Assembly (NCBI GenBank): GCA_021287065.1 | Contig: JAJTBE010000147.1 | Span: forward strand, 1 to 64,000 | DNA from: Bacillota bacterium | Lineage (GTDB): Bacteria; Vulcanimicrobiota; JAJTBE01 | Reading direction: 5' to 3' | Length of the DNA: 64,000 bases | In this document: positions 8,609 through 17,892 of the stretch, piece after piece | Numbering within the stretch: the stretch's first letter is position 1 | Layout of the letters: every line of letters starts with the position of its first letter | The notes under the pieces: generated by a model | Seen by the model: the letters and a program-made list of their open reading frames with translations, nothing else | Database searches by the model: none | Told to the model about the DNA's origin: nothing | Program-made: the position numbers and the translations under genes

Positions 8609-10330
8609 ATGGCTTCACCAGCCGGAAAGACCGATTTTGCCCGTAAGAACACCGGAAATGAACACAATGACGGTTCATTAGTACAAGATAATCTTACGGC
8701 AATTCCATCAGAACAGATCGAAACAATCGATTCGGGCAGCCTTGAAACAGCTGCTGAACTGATTAATATTCTGATAAATAAAAACCTCCTGACTGAAGCT
8801 TTGGGTATGGTTGACAGGATTCTGGAAAAAGAGAGTAAAAATCCGGTTTTTCTGCTGAAAAAAGCCAGCATTCTGCAGGAAATGAGGCGTTATGAAGAAG
8901 CTCTTGTAATATTTGCTGCATTGACCAGAAAGGACCCGGACAATCCCAGATATTACTATCTTATGGGAGAATGCAGCAAAGCAGCAGGCAACACAAAAAA
9001 CGCCTTAAAACAACTCAGAAAATCCATCGAATGCCCAAGAAGGGATATTGTATCTCTTTATGACGAATTTGATGCGAGGGAAAGCCTTGCTTTTATTTAT
9101 TATGATCAGAATAAGCATGATGATGCACTTGAACAGGTTAAGGAAATAATCAGAAAAAATTCAAGACACCCGATATGGCGGCTCTATTTCAAAATACTTG
9201 AATCAAAAAATGATTTGGCAGAACTGGAAAACGCAAAACTCTCGTATAAAAGAGCCAAAAGCGCAGAAAAATTTTACCTGAGAGCCGACGATAACCTTCT
9301 CCGGGGCGAAAGGGAAAAAGCTGTGGAGTATCTCCGCAAAGCTATAGCAACATATCCCGGAGAGCCGGAATATCATTATGCCATCGGTAATATCCATCTG
9401 GAAAGCAAGGATTTTGATCTTTCAGAATTCTACCTGACCAGAGCAATAGAGATTTTTCCGGAAAACGAAAGATACCTGCTTGCCCTCACAGGCTGCTACA
9501 TAGGAATGAATAAAACAGAAGCAGCTTATGAAACAGCCAGAAAAGGGATGTCTGTTTCTCCCGGCAATTTCCTCGACAGCTACGAGCTTTTATGCAGAAA
9601 ACTTGGAAAATCAGGGGATTTCAAAGACATTCTCGACAGAATATATCAGAAGGATAAAGGAAGAAAATTCCCCCTTCTCCCCTACAGGCTTGCAATATTC
9701 CTGAAAGATACGAACAAACCCGACGAATCAAAGAAATGGTTTGAACTTGCCATCAAAAATCTCAAGGCAAAAATTACCGAATCTCCCAGCAACTGGGAAA
9801 ATTATGCATGGCTTGCCGATGCATACAAAGAAACCGGAAAACTCTCCAGTGCATTAGTCAACTACAACAATGCAAGAGAGTATATAAATGACAGACAGTA
9901 TCCCCTCAGGGCATCAATTCTTGAAAAGAAAACAGCAGAAATATTCACTGTTACCGGCAGATATGACGAAGCTATAAAAATATACAGGCAGCTTGCCAAA
10001 AAACACCCCGAAGCACCTGAATATTTGCGGGAACTGGGAATAAACCTCATAAGAAAAGGATCATTAAAACGCGCTGAAGCACAACTGGAAAAAGCTCTGG
10101 GGCTGGATGAAAGAGATTCGCTTACCCTCTATTATACATCTATTCTGAACTGCAGAATGCAAAACATAAGCAGATCCGTCAAGTTTCTTATCAACGCAAT
10201 AGCAATCAATCCTGGAATTCTCGATACCGCAAAACGGGAAGAACTGCTTGAGCCTCTTTTTTCAGCAGGGCTTATTGACAATATCATCAAGCGTGAAGAA
10301 CTGGACAGAAAATTCAGAAATCTGGCTTAA
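8609..10330 (+). CDS. TPR-repeat protein
   Basis: A 573-residue protein with a polar N-terminal tail (about 1-45) followed by TPR units throughout. Examples are YEEALVIFAALTRKDPDNPR, EKAVEYLRKAIATYPGEPEY and YDEAIKIYRQLAKKHPEAPE. AGGAGGG lies upstream of the ATG. It shares architecture and several phrases with the preceding TPR protein (the SLDKAKNDFARYRRA segment against ELENAKLSYKRAKSA; the NWE/DWE block), so the pair looks like an old tandem duplication. It ends nine bases from the convergent TrkA-type gene, with no terminator visible between. Function unknown beyond protein-protein interaction. Confidence 0.85.
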   Translation: MASPAGKTDFARKNTGNEHNDGSLVQDNLTAIPSEQIETIDSGSLETAAELINILINKNLLTEALGMVDRILEKESKNPVFLLKKASILQEMRRYEEALVIFAALTRKDPDNPRYYYLMGECSKAAGNTKNALKQLRKSIECPRRDIVSLYDEFDARESLAFIYYDQNKHDDALEQVKEIIRKNSRHPIWRLYFKILESKNDLAELENAKLSYKRAKSAEKFYLRADDNLLRGEREKAVEYLRKAIATYPGEPEYHYAIGNIHLESKDFDLSEFYLTRAIEIFPENERYLLALTGCYIGMNKTEAAYETARKGMSVSPGNFLDSYELLCRKLGKSGDFKDILDRIYQKDKGRKFPLLPYRLAIFLKDTNKPDESKKWFELAIKNLKAKITESPSNWENYAWLADAYKETGKLSSALVNYNNAREYINDRQYPLRASILEKKTAEIFTVTGRYDEAIKIYRQLAKKHPEAPEYLRELGINLIRKGSLKRAEAQLEKALGLDERDSLTLYYTSILNCRMQNISRSVKFLINAIAINPGILDTAKREELLEPLFSAGLIDNIIKREELDRKFRNLA

Positions 10331-10338
10331 CCCGGTTA

Positions 10339-11004
10339 TTATCTGTCTTCTCCACACAAAAGAGCCATTGCCTGTCCGTGTGAATCAGGAATGGTAAGAA
10401 GCAGAACTTTGTCTTTTTCCTGAATCGTCCAGCTATTTACATGGAAATGAAACTCTTTATTCCGGGCAACTCCAATAATCGAAGCGTCCTGCGGAAGCTC
10501 GATTTCGGAAATAACTTTACCGCAGGACGGCATACTGGCAGTAATACTTATCTCTCCAATGTAAGCTTGTTCGTTATGATAATTAAGGATGTCATAAATC
10601 TGGTCATGTTCCACTTCTTCTTCAAGTACGCTAACCAGAAGTTTAGTCTGGTCAAAAACATGATTAATCCCAAGTTTCCTGAATATTTCATAGTTGTTGG
10701 GATCATTTGCAACTGCTAAGGTATGGGGAATACCAAACATAAGCGAGCCGGTTTGACAGCATACGAGATTCACATGGTCGTAAGGAGTAACGGCAATGAG
10801 AGCCTGAGCCTGACGAGCCAGAGCATCTTCAAGTATATCGGGATCAGTTGCATCACCGTTTACAACAATTACATTGAGCCGACGGGAGAGATTTTCGCAT
10901 TCATCCCTATCCGCATTAATGATGGAGACACTGTCTCCCCTTTTCATATAAGCTTTGGCCAGAAAGAATACAATTTCTCCTCCGCCTACGATAATAACTC
11001 TCAT
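10339..11004 (-). CDS. TrkA/KtrA-type potassium channel/transporter regulatory protein
   Basis: A 221-residue cytoplasmic RCK protein. It has an N-terminal Rossmann NAD(H)/nucleotide-binding domain (VIIVGGGEIVFFLAK, then IINADRDE with the acidic ribose contact and VVNGDATDPDILEDA) and a C-terminal TrkA_C domain (about 140-215). Such proteins gate Trk/Ktr K+ uptake systems. The glycine motif is GGGEIV, so the third Gly of the usual GxGxxG is replaced. It has one RCK module, as in KtrA, rather than two as in E. coli TrkA. No Trk/Ktr membrane subunit is present. Nine bases separate it from the copper-chaperone-like gene on the same strand. Confidence 0.9.
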   Translation of the reverse strand: MRVIIVGGGEIVFFLAKAYMKRGDSVSIINADRDECENLSRRLNVIVVNGDATDPDILEDALARQAQALIAVTPYDHVNLVCCQTGSLMFGIPHTLAVANDPNNYEIFRKLGINHVFDQTKLLVSVLEEEVEHDQIYDILNYHNEQAYIGEISITASMPSCGKVISEIELPQDASIIGVARNKEFHFHVNSWTIQEKDKVLLLTIPDSHGQAMALLCGEDR

Positions 11005-11013
11005 AAACCGCCT

Positions 11014-11217
11014 CTATGCAAGTTCTGCCGGATAACCGGTTTCAAGCAGAACTTTACGAATTTTTTCAACATCCACACTTGAAGGAGTAACTTCCACTCT
11101 TTTTTCCTCAAGGTTTACATATACCTGATCGACTCCATTCAAAGAGAGCAGAGCATCTTTTATCAATTGTTCGCAGCCTTCGCACTTCATTTTAGGAACT
11201 CTCAGTTTAATCGTCAT
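11014..11217 (-). CDS. Heavy-metal-associated (HMA) domain protein, CopZ-like
   Basis: A 67-residue HMA-fold protein that probably binds Cu(I) or another soft metal. It has MKCEGCEQLI, the MxCxxC site near residues 9-14, then the beta-alpha-beta pattern GVDQVYVNLEEKRVEV and a C-terminal GYPAELA. The start is ATG at 11217, which has GGAGG seven bases upstream. The longer frame to 11259 overlaps the previous gene. No copper ATPase is nearby. The neighbours are a membrane-anchored unknown protein (13 bp upstream) and a TrkA-type regulator (downstream). Confidence 0.88.
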   Translation of the reverse strand: MTIKLRVPKMKCEGCEQLIKDALLSLNGVDQVYVNLEEKRVEVTPSSVDVEKIRKVLLETGYPAELA

Positions 11218-11230
11218 GAGCTTTCCTCCT

Positions 11231-11770
11231 CTATTGATTTGTTTTTGGGGTAAAATCACCTTTTGTGGGGTCTTTTACCTGTATGGAATCAATGATATTG
11301 TTGAAAACCACACTCTGGTTTCCGTCAATATCATCGTATGAGGCATAGATGTAAGAAGCATTGGTTCCCATTGGCGTGTTTACGGAGTAATAGATATAGG
11401 CTTCCCTCCAGTGGTTTTCGTTTGGAGTAACGCCTTTCTTTTCAACTCCGTGAGTGTTAATGGTCTTCATCGAACCTTCAGACTGAATCTTATAGCCTTT
11501 TTTAAAGGCGATATTATACTTCAGCTTCTTGTGTCCGCTGCTGATAGTCAGCTTCTTATCTTTGCTTCCCGGATGGTAAATAGTATAAATAAACGAGTTT
11601 CCCTGACGCCTGTAGTCGAGCTGGTAGTCTTCCCTGATATTAAAAGAACAGAAGTCGCCGTGATAAGTCACATATTCAGCCTGCTGAGCAGTAATGCGGG
11701 AATAAATCAGACAAGCAAGGGGGAAAGAAATAATGATCCCAAGTATCATGATTTTTACAAATCTCGTCAT
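11231..11770 (-). CDS. Membrane-anchored hypothetical protein
   Basis: A 179-residue protein I do not recognise. The N-terminus MTRFVKIMILG...ACLIYSRI is an uncleaved signal anchor or signal peptide. The rest is beta-rich and polar, with a CSFNIREDYQLDYRR segment and SYIYASYDDIDGN near the end. This pattern recalls small PsbP-like extracytoplasmic domains, but no diagnostic motif is visible. The ribosome site is GGAGG. It is first in a three-gene minus-strand run with the HMA protein and the TrkA-type regulator, and divergent from lysS. Confidence 0.7.
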   Translation of the reverse strand: MTRFVKIMILGIIISFPLACLIYSRITAQQAEYVTYHGDFCSFNIREDYQLDYRRQGNSFIYTIYHPGSKDKKLTISSGHKKLKYNIAFKKGYKIQSEGSMKTINTHGVEKKGVTPNENHWREAYIYYSVNTPMGTNASYIYASYDDIDGNQSVVFNNIIDSIQVKDPTKGDFTPKTNQ

Positions 11771-11980
11771 TCATTTACCTCCGTCAGCAATAACAAAAAA
11801 ATATGGCAAATAGTTCAGGAGAGGTTGTTATTCACACAAAAAATCGTGTAAAATCCGGGTTAGATAATAGCATGTTCTATTATTTTTTTATCATTCCTTC
11901 CTTATTTTTCAAAAGAAAAAAGGAGATTTTAACATTAGTTTTAAATAATAGGCTGAAGAGTCATAATAAGGAGTATAAAC

Positions 11981-13492
11981 ATGAACACGGAAGAAACCAC
12001 ATTGACAATGGAAAACGAGAACGAAATCAGCGAACATAAGGAGATGCGCATTAAACATCTTCAGGATCTGAAAGAAAAAGGCATAAATCCTTATGGTTCG
12101 AGATTTGCATACACCCACACCATCGGCGAGGTAATAGAAAAGTATAAAAATCTTGCTGAATCCGAAGAAGGCGAAGAAGTCCTCGTCGCAGGAAGACTTA
12201 TGGCATTAAGGGAACACGGCAAAGCTTCATTCGGAAATATTGAAGACAGCACCGGAAATATTCAGGTTTATTTCAAAAGTAATCAGGTTGGCGATGAAAA
12301 TTACAAAAATCTGAAGCTGGTTGATATTGGCGATTTCATCGGTGTAAAAGGAAAAGTTTTCCGCACACGCAAAGGCGAACTCACAATTTTCCTCGACAGC
12401 TACACATTCCTGTCAAAAGCTCTGCTTCCCCCTCCTGAAAAATTCCACGGACTCAAAGATGTGGAAGCAAGATACAGACAGAGATATGTTGATCTTCTGT
12501 CAAATCCCGATGTCAGAAGCACATTTATCACACGTTCAAAAATCGTGTCAGCAATCCGCACCCTTCTCGACAAAAAAGGATTCATCGAAGTTGAAACACC
12601 TTCAATGAATATGATTGCAGGCGGAGCAAACGCAAGGCCCTTCATCACACATCACAATGCACTTGATATGGACCTTTTCTTCCGCATAGCTACCGAACTC
12701 CACCTCAAGAGGCTCATTGTCGGCGGACTCGACAGAGTTTATGAAATCGGCAGAATTTTCAGGAATGAAGGCATAGACACAAGACACAATCCCGAATTTA
12801 CCACAATGGAGCTTTACTGGGCTTATGCCGACTACACCGATATGATGCAGATCACTGAGGATATTTTCTCTGAAATCTGCGAAAATGTTATCGGCAAAAC
12901 AGAAGTGGAATTTGAAGGTGTTACATACAATCTGAAACCTCCATTCAGAAGACTCACAATGGAAGATGCTTTCAGAGAGTATGCTGGAATAGAAATGAAA
13001 AAACTCCGCGATCTGGATTATGCCAGAGAAATGGCGCAGAAATACAAACTGGATCTCAGCCGCAAGGAAGATGTAGCCTATATTATGGATAAAGTCTTCG
13101 GCGCCGCAGTGGAACCTCATCTGGTTCAGCCCACATTCATCATTGATTATCCCATCGAACTCTCCCCTCTTGCCAAAAAGAAGGAAGACGATCCCACAAT
13201 GACCTACAGGTTTGAACTTTTTATGGCAAATATGGAGATGGCAAATGCATTTTCAGAACTCAACGATCCAGAGGATCAAAGGGAGAGATTTACTTCCCAG
13301 ATGAAGAAAAAGGAACTTTTCAACGATGACGAAGCCCACCCCCTGGACGAGGATTTCATTACCGCCCTCGAATACGGAATGCCCCCCACAGGCGGAATCG
13401 GCATCGGAATCGACAGACTCATAATGCTGGTTACAGGCTCACCCTCAATCAGGGATGTTATCCTTTTCCCGCTTATGAAACCCAGAGACTAA
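11981..13492 (+). CDS. lysS: Lysyl-tRNA synthetase, class II
   Basis: Charges tRNA-Lys with lysine using ATP. It is 503 residues, the usual size. An anticodon-binding OB fold lies at about 65-165 ([18 protein letters not shown]), then the class II catalytic core with motif 2 [18 protein letters not shown] and motif 3 [20 protein letters not shown]. An acidic/polar tail of about 20 residues precedes the canonical start of homology. The ATG at 11981 has AAGGAG upstream. A rho-independent terminator follows at 13514-13547, so it is a single-gene unit. Confidence 0.97.
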   Translation: MNTEETTLTMENENEISEHKEMRIKHLQDLKEKGINPYGSRFAYTHTIGEVIEKYKNLAESEEGEEVLVAGRLMALREHGKASFGNIEDSTGNIQVYFKSNQVGDENYKNLKLVDIGDFIGVKGKVFRTRKGELTIFLDSYTFLSKALLPPPEKFHGLKDVEARYRQRYVDLLSNPDVRSTFITRSKIVSAIRTLLDKKGFIEVETPSMNMIAGGANARPFITHHNALDMDLFFRIATELHLKRLIVGGLDRVYEIGRIFRNEGIDTRHNPEFTTMELYWAYADYTDMMQITEDIFSEICENVIGKTEVEFEGVTYNLKPPFRRLTMEDAFREYAGIEMKKLRDLDYAREMAQKYKLDLSRKEDVAYIMDKVFGAAVEPHLVQPTFIIDYPIELSPLAKKKEDDPTMTYRFELFMANMEMANAFSELNDPEDQRERFTSQMKKKELFNDDEAHPLDEDFITALEYGMPPTGGIGIGIDRLIMLVTGSPSIRDVILFPLMKPRD

Positions 13493-13513
13493 ATTCTTTT
13501 ATTCAATATACAG

Positions 13514-13547
13514 GAACCGGATTGTTACAGACATTCCGGTTCTTTTT
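13514..13547 (+). terminator. Rho-independent terminator after lysS
   Basis: An eight-bp stem GAACCGGA/TCCGGTTC with a 13-nt loop, followed by TTTTTATTATT, 22 bp after the lysS stop codon. Confidence 0.85.
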
Positions 13548-13599
13548 ATTATTGCCTGAAATCAGGATTAAATCAGCAAAATTACTCTTATGATAAACC

Positions 13600-13745
13600 T
13601 AATACCCCTGTTTTTCGAAGAAGGAGGTTCGGAGGGAAACCCCGTTTTTCCGGAAAAAGCGTGGTTCCCTCTGAGGGTTCCCAGAATTACAAATTTTTGG
13701 GAAACCCGCTTTTTGAAAAAAGCCGGTTTCCCAAACCCTTCCGAC
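13600..13745. repeat. Partial inverted copy of the CAATGCC element with a strong hairpin
   Basis: From the CCTGTTTTTCGAAGAAGG region onward this is the reverse complement of the right half of the element (GGAGGTTCGGAGGGAAACC, then AAAAAGCGTGGTTCCCTCTG). It is followed by a near-perfect hairpin: TTTGGGAAACCCGCTTTTT, three bases, then AAAAAGCCGGTTTCCCAAA. No terminal repeat is present on the outer side, so this is a broken copy. Confidence 0.7.
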
Positions 13746-13844
13746 AAAAACTTTCAGTGCATCATTTTTCTGTTCTCTTTAATTCTGCTTTCTGTATATC
13801 GACACAAGCTTTGATCAATATGAAAATTCCTACAGGGACAAGCC

Positions 13845-13930
13845 CAATGCTACTGAATCAGTAAATTCCCTCTGGTCGGTCCCCCAATTCAAAAGTTTTG
13901 GGATGGCGGGTACCTGCCCGCAGGGTGGGC
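13845..13930 (-). repeat. Partial copy of the CAATGCC element (right end, reversed)
   Basis: It begins with the right terminus read inward, CAATGCTACTGAATCAGTAAA. It continues into GGTCGGTCCCCCAATTCAAAAGTTTTGGGA and the GC-rich TGCCCGCAGGGTGGGCG hairpin, then stops where a single unit of the 91-bp repeat begins. Internal parts of the element are missing. Confidence 0.7.
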
Positions 13931-13931
13931 G

Positions 13932-14022
13932 TTCTGGCGGTTGGCTGTGGGTTTTGGGACCGGGGGACAGGCGGGATGCCTGCGATCCGGCAGTTGTTTC
14001 CAAGCTTGTGGGTATGGGGCTT
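13932..14022 (+). repeat. Single diverged unit of the 91-bp repeat
   Basis: The stretch from TTCTGGCGGTTGG through GGCGGGATGCCTGCGATC to TGGGTATGGGG aligns along its length with the unit tandemly repeated at 20911-21183. It includes the CAGGCGGGATGCCTG hairpin. As there, it directly adjoins a CAATGCC-element fragment. Confidence 0.7.
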
Positions 14023-14231
14023 GATGGGGTCCAGTATGCTTTTTGTATCCGGTAATGATTATACTTTAGAGAAAAACTTTCTTCGGCAGTAATAATAATT
14101 TTAAATTTATTCAATTTTTTCTAAATATTGCACACACTTATGCCATTGTGTATAATAATAAATAGAAGTTATTCAGCAGCAAGTTTTTTTTTATAAAATT
14201 TAAGACAATTATCAACCAAATTGTTAAACTC
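14023..14231. other. AT-rich intergenic stretch, nothing recognised
   Basis: About 200 bp of AT-rich sequence with no open frame of coding character, no terminator and no repeat that I can see. It separates the repeat remnants from the second inverted-repeat element. Confidence 0.5.
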
Positions 14232-14346
14232 ATACCATTTTTCCAAAATGTCTGCGTTATGCCAATACGAGCAAGTCACTCATAATTCTGATGACTGACC
14301 GATTAGCATAGCCAGCAAGTAACAATTAATAAAGGAAAGCTGGTAT
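14232..14346. repeat. Second inverted-repeat family (ATACCA ends), copy A
   Basis: This 115-bp segment starts ATACCATTTTTCC and ends GGAAAGCTGGTAT; the two ends are inverted repeats matching at 11 of 13 positions. Its core, TTATGCCAATACGAGC through ACTGACCGATTAGCAT, recurs at 19967-20032 with only scattered substitutions. It is non-coding. It ends 54 bp before the HYExAFE-like gene, so it could supply that gene's promoter region. Confidence 0.6.
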
Positions 14347-14400
14347 CAGAAAATCCGGAAATTATTACCCTCTCCATCAAATAACAAAGGAGAGAATCCG

Positions 14401-14937
14401 ATGGCAAGAAGAAAAGGAAATTATTCATGCTACGAGCGGATGTTTGAAAACCTGCTCAGACAAAAAGAAGTTGTTTATGTTGCTACAGATGAAAACAGAA
14501 GACCGGTCAGCAGATACGGAAACATAAAAAACTTTGATTTTATCGTTCATTCTTCAAAATGTAACTACACAATAGATCTAAAAGGCCGTGAATTTCCACA
14601 ATCGATGAAACCGGGACGTCCGGGCCTTAAATGGCAGAACTGGATAAAACTGGAAGATATAAACGGTCTTGATTTCTGGCACAGAATTATGGGGAACAAT
14701 TTCAGCCCGCTCATTGTTTTTGCATACAAGATTCTTAAACCTGATGATATTTTTCTCTTCTGGGATCTCTGTAATTTCGAAGACAATTCATTCGGGCTTA
14801 TTGCAATCACCCTTGATGACTACAAATCCAGTGCAAAACTCCGTTCTGAAAAATGGGGGGCTTACTCACTGAAAAAAGCGGATTTCTTAAATGCAGCCAA
14901 ACCATTAAGGTTTTTCATACCGGAAATAGCTCCGTAA
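14401..14937 (+). CDS. HYExAFE-like protein, possible PD-(D/E)XK-fold nuclease
   Basis: A 178-residue cytoplasmic protein. The N-terminus SCYERMFENLLRQKEVVYV and the following IKNFDFIVH...YTIDLKGREFP resemble the HYExAFE proteins known from planctomycetes and relatives, with CYERMFE in place of HYExAFE. Glu in the first helix, Asp in FDF and Asp-x-Lys in DLKGR are spaced like the active site of PD-(D/E)XK nucleases. That fold is an inference. AAAGGAGAG precedes the ATG. No partner gene is evident. It is flanked upstream by repeat DNA and downstream by a secreted protein. Confidence 0.7.
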   Translation: MARRKGNYSCYERMFENLLRQKEVVYVATDENRRPVSRYGNIKNFDFIVHSSKCNYTIDLKGREFPQSMKPGRPGLKWQNWIKLEDINGLDFWHRIMGNNFSPLIVFAYKILKPDDIFLFWDLCNFEDNSFGLIAITLDDYKSSAKLRSEKWGAYSLKKADFLNAAKPLRFFIPEIAP

Positions 14938-15005
14938 GCCAATAGAGGGTTTTTTGCAAAAAAATCTAAAATATTCATATTGGGAAATAATTAAGGAGGA
15001 TGTAT

Positions 15006-15446
15006 ATGAAAAAAATAACCGTAACAGTTCTGGTATTGTTATTCGTGGTTTGTTTCACAGCCGGAGCATATTGCAACGAAGGCGCCGAGCAGCAGGTAAA
15101 AACATTCTACTCCTACATGCAAAAAGGGGATGTCGAAAACATGCTTTCAATCCTCTCCGACGACATTCTCAAACAGATTTCAGAATCAAAAGAACCAAAA
15201 GGCATCGGCCATGATCTCGGTCTGGCTGTTGCAGTAACAGGAGCAATAAAAGAAAAAGTCCTGTCGGTCAAAATCAATGAGCTAAAAATGACATCGGAAG
15301 ATCGCGACAACGGAGTTGTTGCTGTAACAACAACTTATAAGGTTGTCATCACCAGAGACGGAAAAGTTGAAACGGAAGAATCAAAAGATACTTTCCTTCT
15401 CAAAGAGGAAAATGACAAATGGGTTATCTTCGATCTTAAACAGTAA
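15006..15446 (+). CDS. Secreted DUF4878/NTF2-like small protein
   Basis: A 146-residue predicted exported protein. A signal peptide, MKKITVTVLVLLFVVCFTAG, is cleaved near AYC-NEG. It is followed by AEQQVKTFYSYMQKGDVENM and a beta-rich end, DTFLLKEENDKWVIFDLKQ, a layout shared with DUF4878 and other NTF2-like lipoprotein domains. A Cys (AYCN) follows the hydrophobic stretch, but the lipobox is poor. ATG 15006 is preferred to ATG 15000 because AAGGAGGA ends directly at 15000. A methyltransferase gene follows 31 bp later on the same strand. The function is unknown. Confidence 0.75.
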   Translation: MKKITVTVLVLLFVVCFTAGAYCNEGAEQQVKTFYSYMQKGDVENMLSILSDDILKQISESKEPKGIGHDLGLAVAVTGAIKEKVLSVKINELKMTSEDRDNGVVAVTTTYKVVITRDGKVETEESKDTFLLKEENDKWVIFDLKQ

Positions 15447-15477
15447 ATAACTGACTACTACCTAAATTGAGGACTTA

Positions 15478-16977
15478 ATGAAAATTGACGAATATGTAAA
15501 ACGCAGTTCTTCGCATTTTCAACTTGACGGACTATCCCCAAGGGATTTTATCCCTCTGACAAACAGACTCAGACAGGCCGGATACAACGAAACTGATGTT
15601 TTCCATAGACTGGGTGTTAATGACATCGAAGGAGTTATGGCAAGAACACTGCCGGTATTCCTTAGAATGAAACTCAAAGAAAACACTCATCTGGACAGAC
15701 TAATCAGACTGTTTCTCCTGTCCCGCAGAGTAAACAGAGCAGAAATCGAAGACATATTCGAAAAAACCGAAATCGAATTCTACAAAAAAATCGGACTTTT
15801 CGATGAAGATGAAACTGGAATATTTTCTCCTGTGGATCTTTTCCCCTGTCAGGGCGGTTTTTTTGCAACAGATCATTTTTTCACAATGACTTTTCTGCCA
15901 AGACATGTCTATCCCCTCGGAGTGGATTCGTACAGGCTGGCAAGAGGCATGATTGATTCACCCTGCGGAAGAGTTCTTGATCTATGCACAGGCAGCGGAA
16001 TTCAGGGAATTCTTGCCTCCCGTTTTGCCAATGAGGTCTATTGCGTCGATATCAATCCGAGAGCTGTTAACTTTGCAAAATTCAATGCTTTGTTAAATCA
16101 GGCTGAAAATGTGAGAGTCCTCCAGGGTGATCTATATAGTGCCGTAAAAGGCATGAAATTTGACAGAATTTTCTCCAATCCCCCATTTGTTCCATCCCCG
16201 GAAGGAAGACTGTTTTTCAGGGATGGGGATGTTACCGGGGAATCAGTGATGGAGAGAATAATATCAGGCTTCCCTGAACACCTCAACGATGGATGCTATG
16301 CCCAGATTGTTACTCTGATGGTATTTATGGAAAATCAGGATTATTGCAGCAAACTGGATACATGGCTCAACAGCAATCCTTATCATATTCTTGCCCTTAA
16401 CGCAAGAAATATCGAACCTTCGGATTTTATATTCGGACACATCAACACTGATGCCACATTCGAAGCATATTCGGAAAAGCTTGTCCAATGGTTTGAATCC
16501 TATGAAGAAAACAAAATCGTTAAACTCGCCGATGCCCTGATTAACTTCAAAAAATCGGCGTCTTCCCAAAAGCTTCACAGGATTATGGAAATCAACACCC
16601 TAAAGGAAAGATTCGGATCCAACATCATCACTTTCCTTGATACAGCTGATCTGGCAATCGATGACAATGCTCATCCCGGTTTTGAAAATGAAATGTTTTG
16701 CATATCCGACGATGTGGAATATCACTGGGAAGCAAAAGGCAAAGGCGGAGCAGCAAAATACGGAGTCCTCTTCAAACCTGAAAGGCTCTTTTTCAATGAA
16801 AATGTAGATCAGTTCCAGTCAGTTCTGCTCAGTATTCTCGGTGATAACAAAATCGGGAATTCGGAACTGAAGCAACTGTTTTCGGATCAAACATCAGGTA
16901 TCGGAAGCATTCCCGATTTCACCTATGAGGATGCCATCAGGGAACTCCTGATGAGAGGAATCATAGAAACAGTCTGA
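15478..16977 (+). CDS. Class I SAM-dependent methyltransferase (PrmC/RlmG-like core)
   Basis: A 499-residue protein in three parts. An N-terminal helical domain (about 1-150) is followed by a Rossmann methyltransferase core (about 160-290) and a C-terminal region unlike anything I recognise. The core shows the SAM site LDLCTGSGIQGILAS, acidic DINPRAVNFA and the NPPF catalytic motif in FSNPPFVPSPEG. NPPF-type enzymes methylate amide or exocyclic amino nitrogens (protein Gln, adenine, guanine) and some small molecules. The substrate is not predictable here. The large flanking domains differ from PrmC (about 280 residues). A strong hairpin at 17003-17038 ends the transcript. Confidence 0.85.
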   Translation: MKIDEYVKRSSSHFQLDGLSPRDFIPLTNRLRQAGYNETDVFHRLGVNDIEGVMARTLPVFLRMKLKENTHLDRLIRLFLLSRRVNRAEIEDIFEKTEIEFYKKIGLFDEDETGIFSPVDLFPCQGGFFATDHFFTMTFLPRHVYPLGVDSYRLARGMIDSPCGRVLDLCTGSGIQGILASRFANEVYCVDINPRAVNFAKFNALLNQAENVRVLQGDLYSAVKGMKFDRIFSNPPFVPSPEGRLFFRDGDVTGESVMERIISGFPEHLNDGCYAQIVTLMVFMENQDYCSKLDTWLNSNPYHILALNARNIEPSDFIFGHINTDATFEAYSEKLVQWFESYEENKIVKLADALINFKKSASSQKLHRIMEINTLKERFGSNIITFLDTADLAIDDNAHPGFENEMFCISDDVEYHWEAKGKGGAAKYGVLFKPERLFFNENVDQFQSVLLSILGDNKIGNSELKQLFSDQTSGIGSIPDFTYEDAIRELLMRGIIETV

Positions 16978-17002
16978 ACTGAAATCTTCTGACAATAATC
17001 AA

Positions 17003-17038
17003 GGGGAGCCTGCCATCCATAAGGACAACAGGCTCCCC
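17003..17038. terminator. Strong hairpin between convergent genes
   Basis: A perfect 10-bp stem GGGGAGCCTG/CAGGCTCCCC with a 16-nt loop lies between the convergent methyltransferase and MerR genes. No long T tract follows on either strand, so it is a weaker candidate for intrinsic termination but probably acts in both directions. Confidence 0.65.
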
Positions 17039-17070
17039 TCTATATATCAGCTATTATTTCCGTCAATAAA

Positions 17071-17892
17071 TCAGTTCTTTTCAACAGGGAACTGAATCTC
17101 GGTTATACAGTCATTTTCGTCTTTTGCGCCGGTATCGGTACACTGAAGATAAACTTCCCTGCCTGGTCCCGCAATTCTATATCCATTTTCCTCTATCCAT
17201 TTCATCAGAATCCCATAGGACTGAAACAACGTGTTGTAAGGTCCATGATGAATCAGACATGCTGCATTTTCTATTGACGCAAGGGTGTATGTTTTTATTC
17301 CATCAGAATTAAGTTCAAATCCGGTTGTGGGCATGGCAGCTTCCACATCCACATCTTTTTCCTTGTATTCCGTATCATAATACACAGCTATCCCTGGCGC
17401 TTCAAGATTTCCGCCCTTTGACATAATGGTTTTGCAAAGCTTCTCAAAGAGACCACCCACAGCAGGATAATTTTCCACAACACCTCTAAGTCCAATCACT
17501 TTCTGGGCATCCACTTTTTTAAGCACTACATCGATATTTCCCATTTCTTTTTCCTCCACATCAATCATATTAAGCCTTGTTTCCACCCGCGACAGTCTTT
17601 CATGTTCAAAAACGATCTGCTTTTCAATCTCGGCTCTCTTTGCTTTAAGAATCCCCTTAATCTGGTCTGTGGAAATTTTACCACTAATCAGAAGCCCAAT
17701 CTGCTCAAGACTGAATCCCAAATCTTTCAGGGCGATTATCCGGTTTAACCTGGGCATCTGTTTTGCAGAATAGAATCTGTAACCTGTTGCAGGATCCACC
17801 TTATCAGGTTTAAGAAGCCCCAGTTCGTCGTAAAACCTTAACGCTTTGGTTGAGACGTAGCTTAGCTTCGAAAATTCGCCGATTCTGAACAA
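17071..17892 (-). CDS. MerR-family regulator with GyrI-like effector domain
   Basis: A 273-residue transcription factor. It has an N-terminal winged helix-turn-helix (FRIGEFSKLSYVSTKALRFYDELGLL, about 1-70), a dimerisation coiled coil (about 75-125) and a C-terminal GyrI/AraC-effector-like domain (about 130-273), the layout of BltR/BmrR-type multidrug regulators. The start is TTG, with GGAGG nine bases upstream. Its close paralogue is immediately upstream at 18273-19193, and the C-termini match (ITEIQFPVEK). No efflux pump gene is next to it. It probably binds a hydrophobic ligand and acts on spaced promoters (family knowledge). Confidence 0.9.
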   Translation of the reverse strand: MFRIGEFSKLSYVSTKALRFYDELGLLKPDKVDPATGYRFYSAKQMPRLNRIIALKDLGFSLEQIGLLISGKISTDQIKGILKAKRAEIEKQIVFEHERLSRVETRLNMIDVEEKEMGNIDVVLKKVDAQKVIGLRGVVENYPAVGGLFEKLCKTIMSKGGNLEAPGIAVYYDTEYKEKDVDVEAAMPTTGFELNSDGIKTYTLASIENAACLIHHGPYNTLFQSYGILMKWIEENGYRIAGPGREVYLQCTDTGAKDENDCITEIQFPVEKN

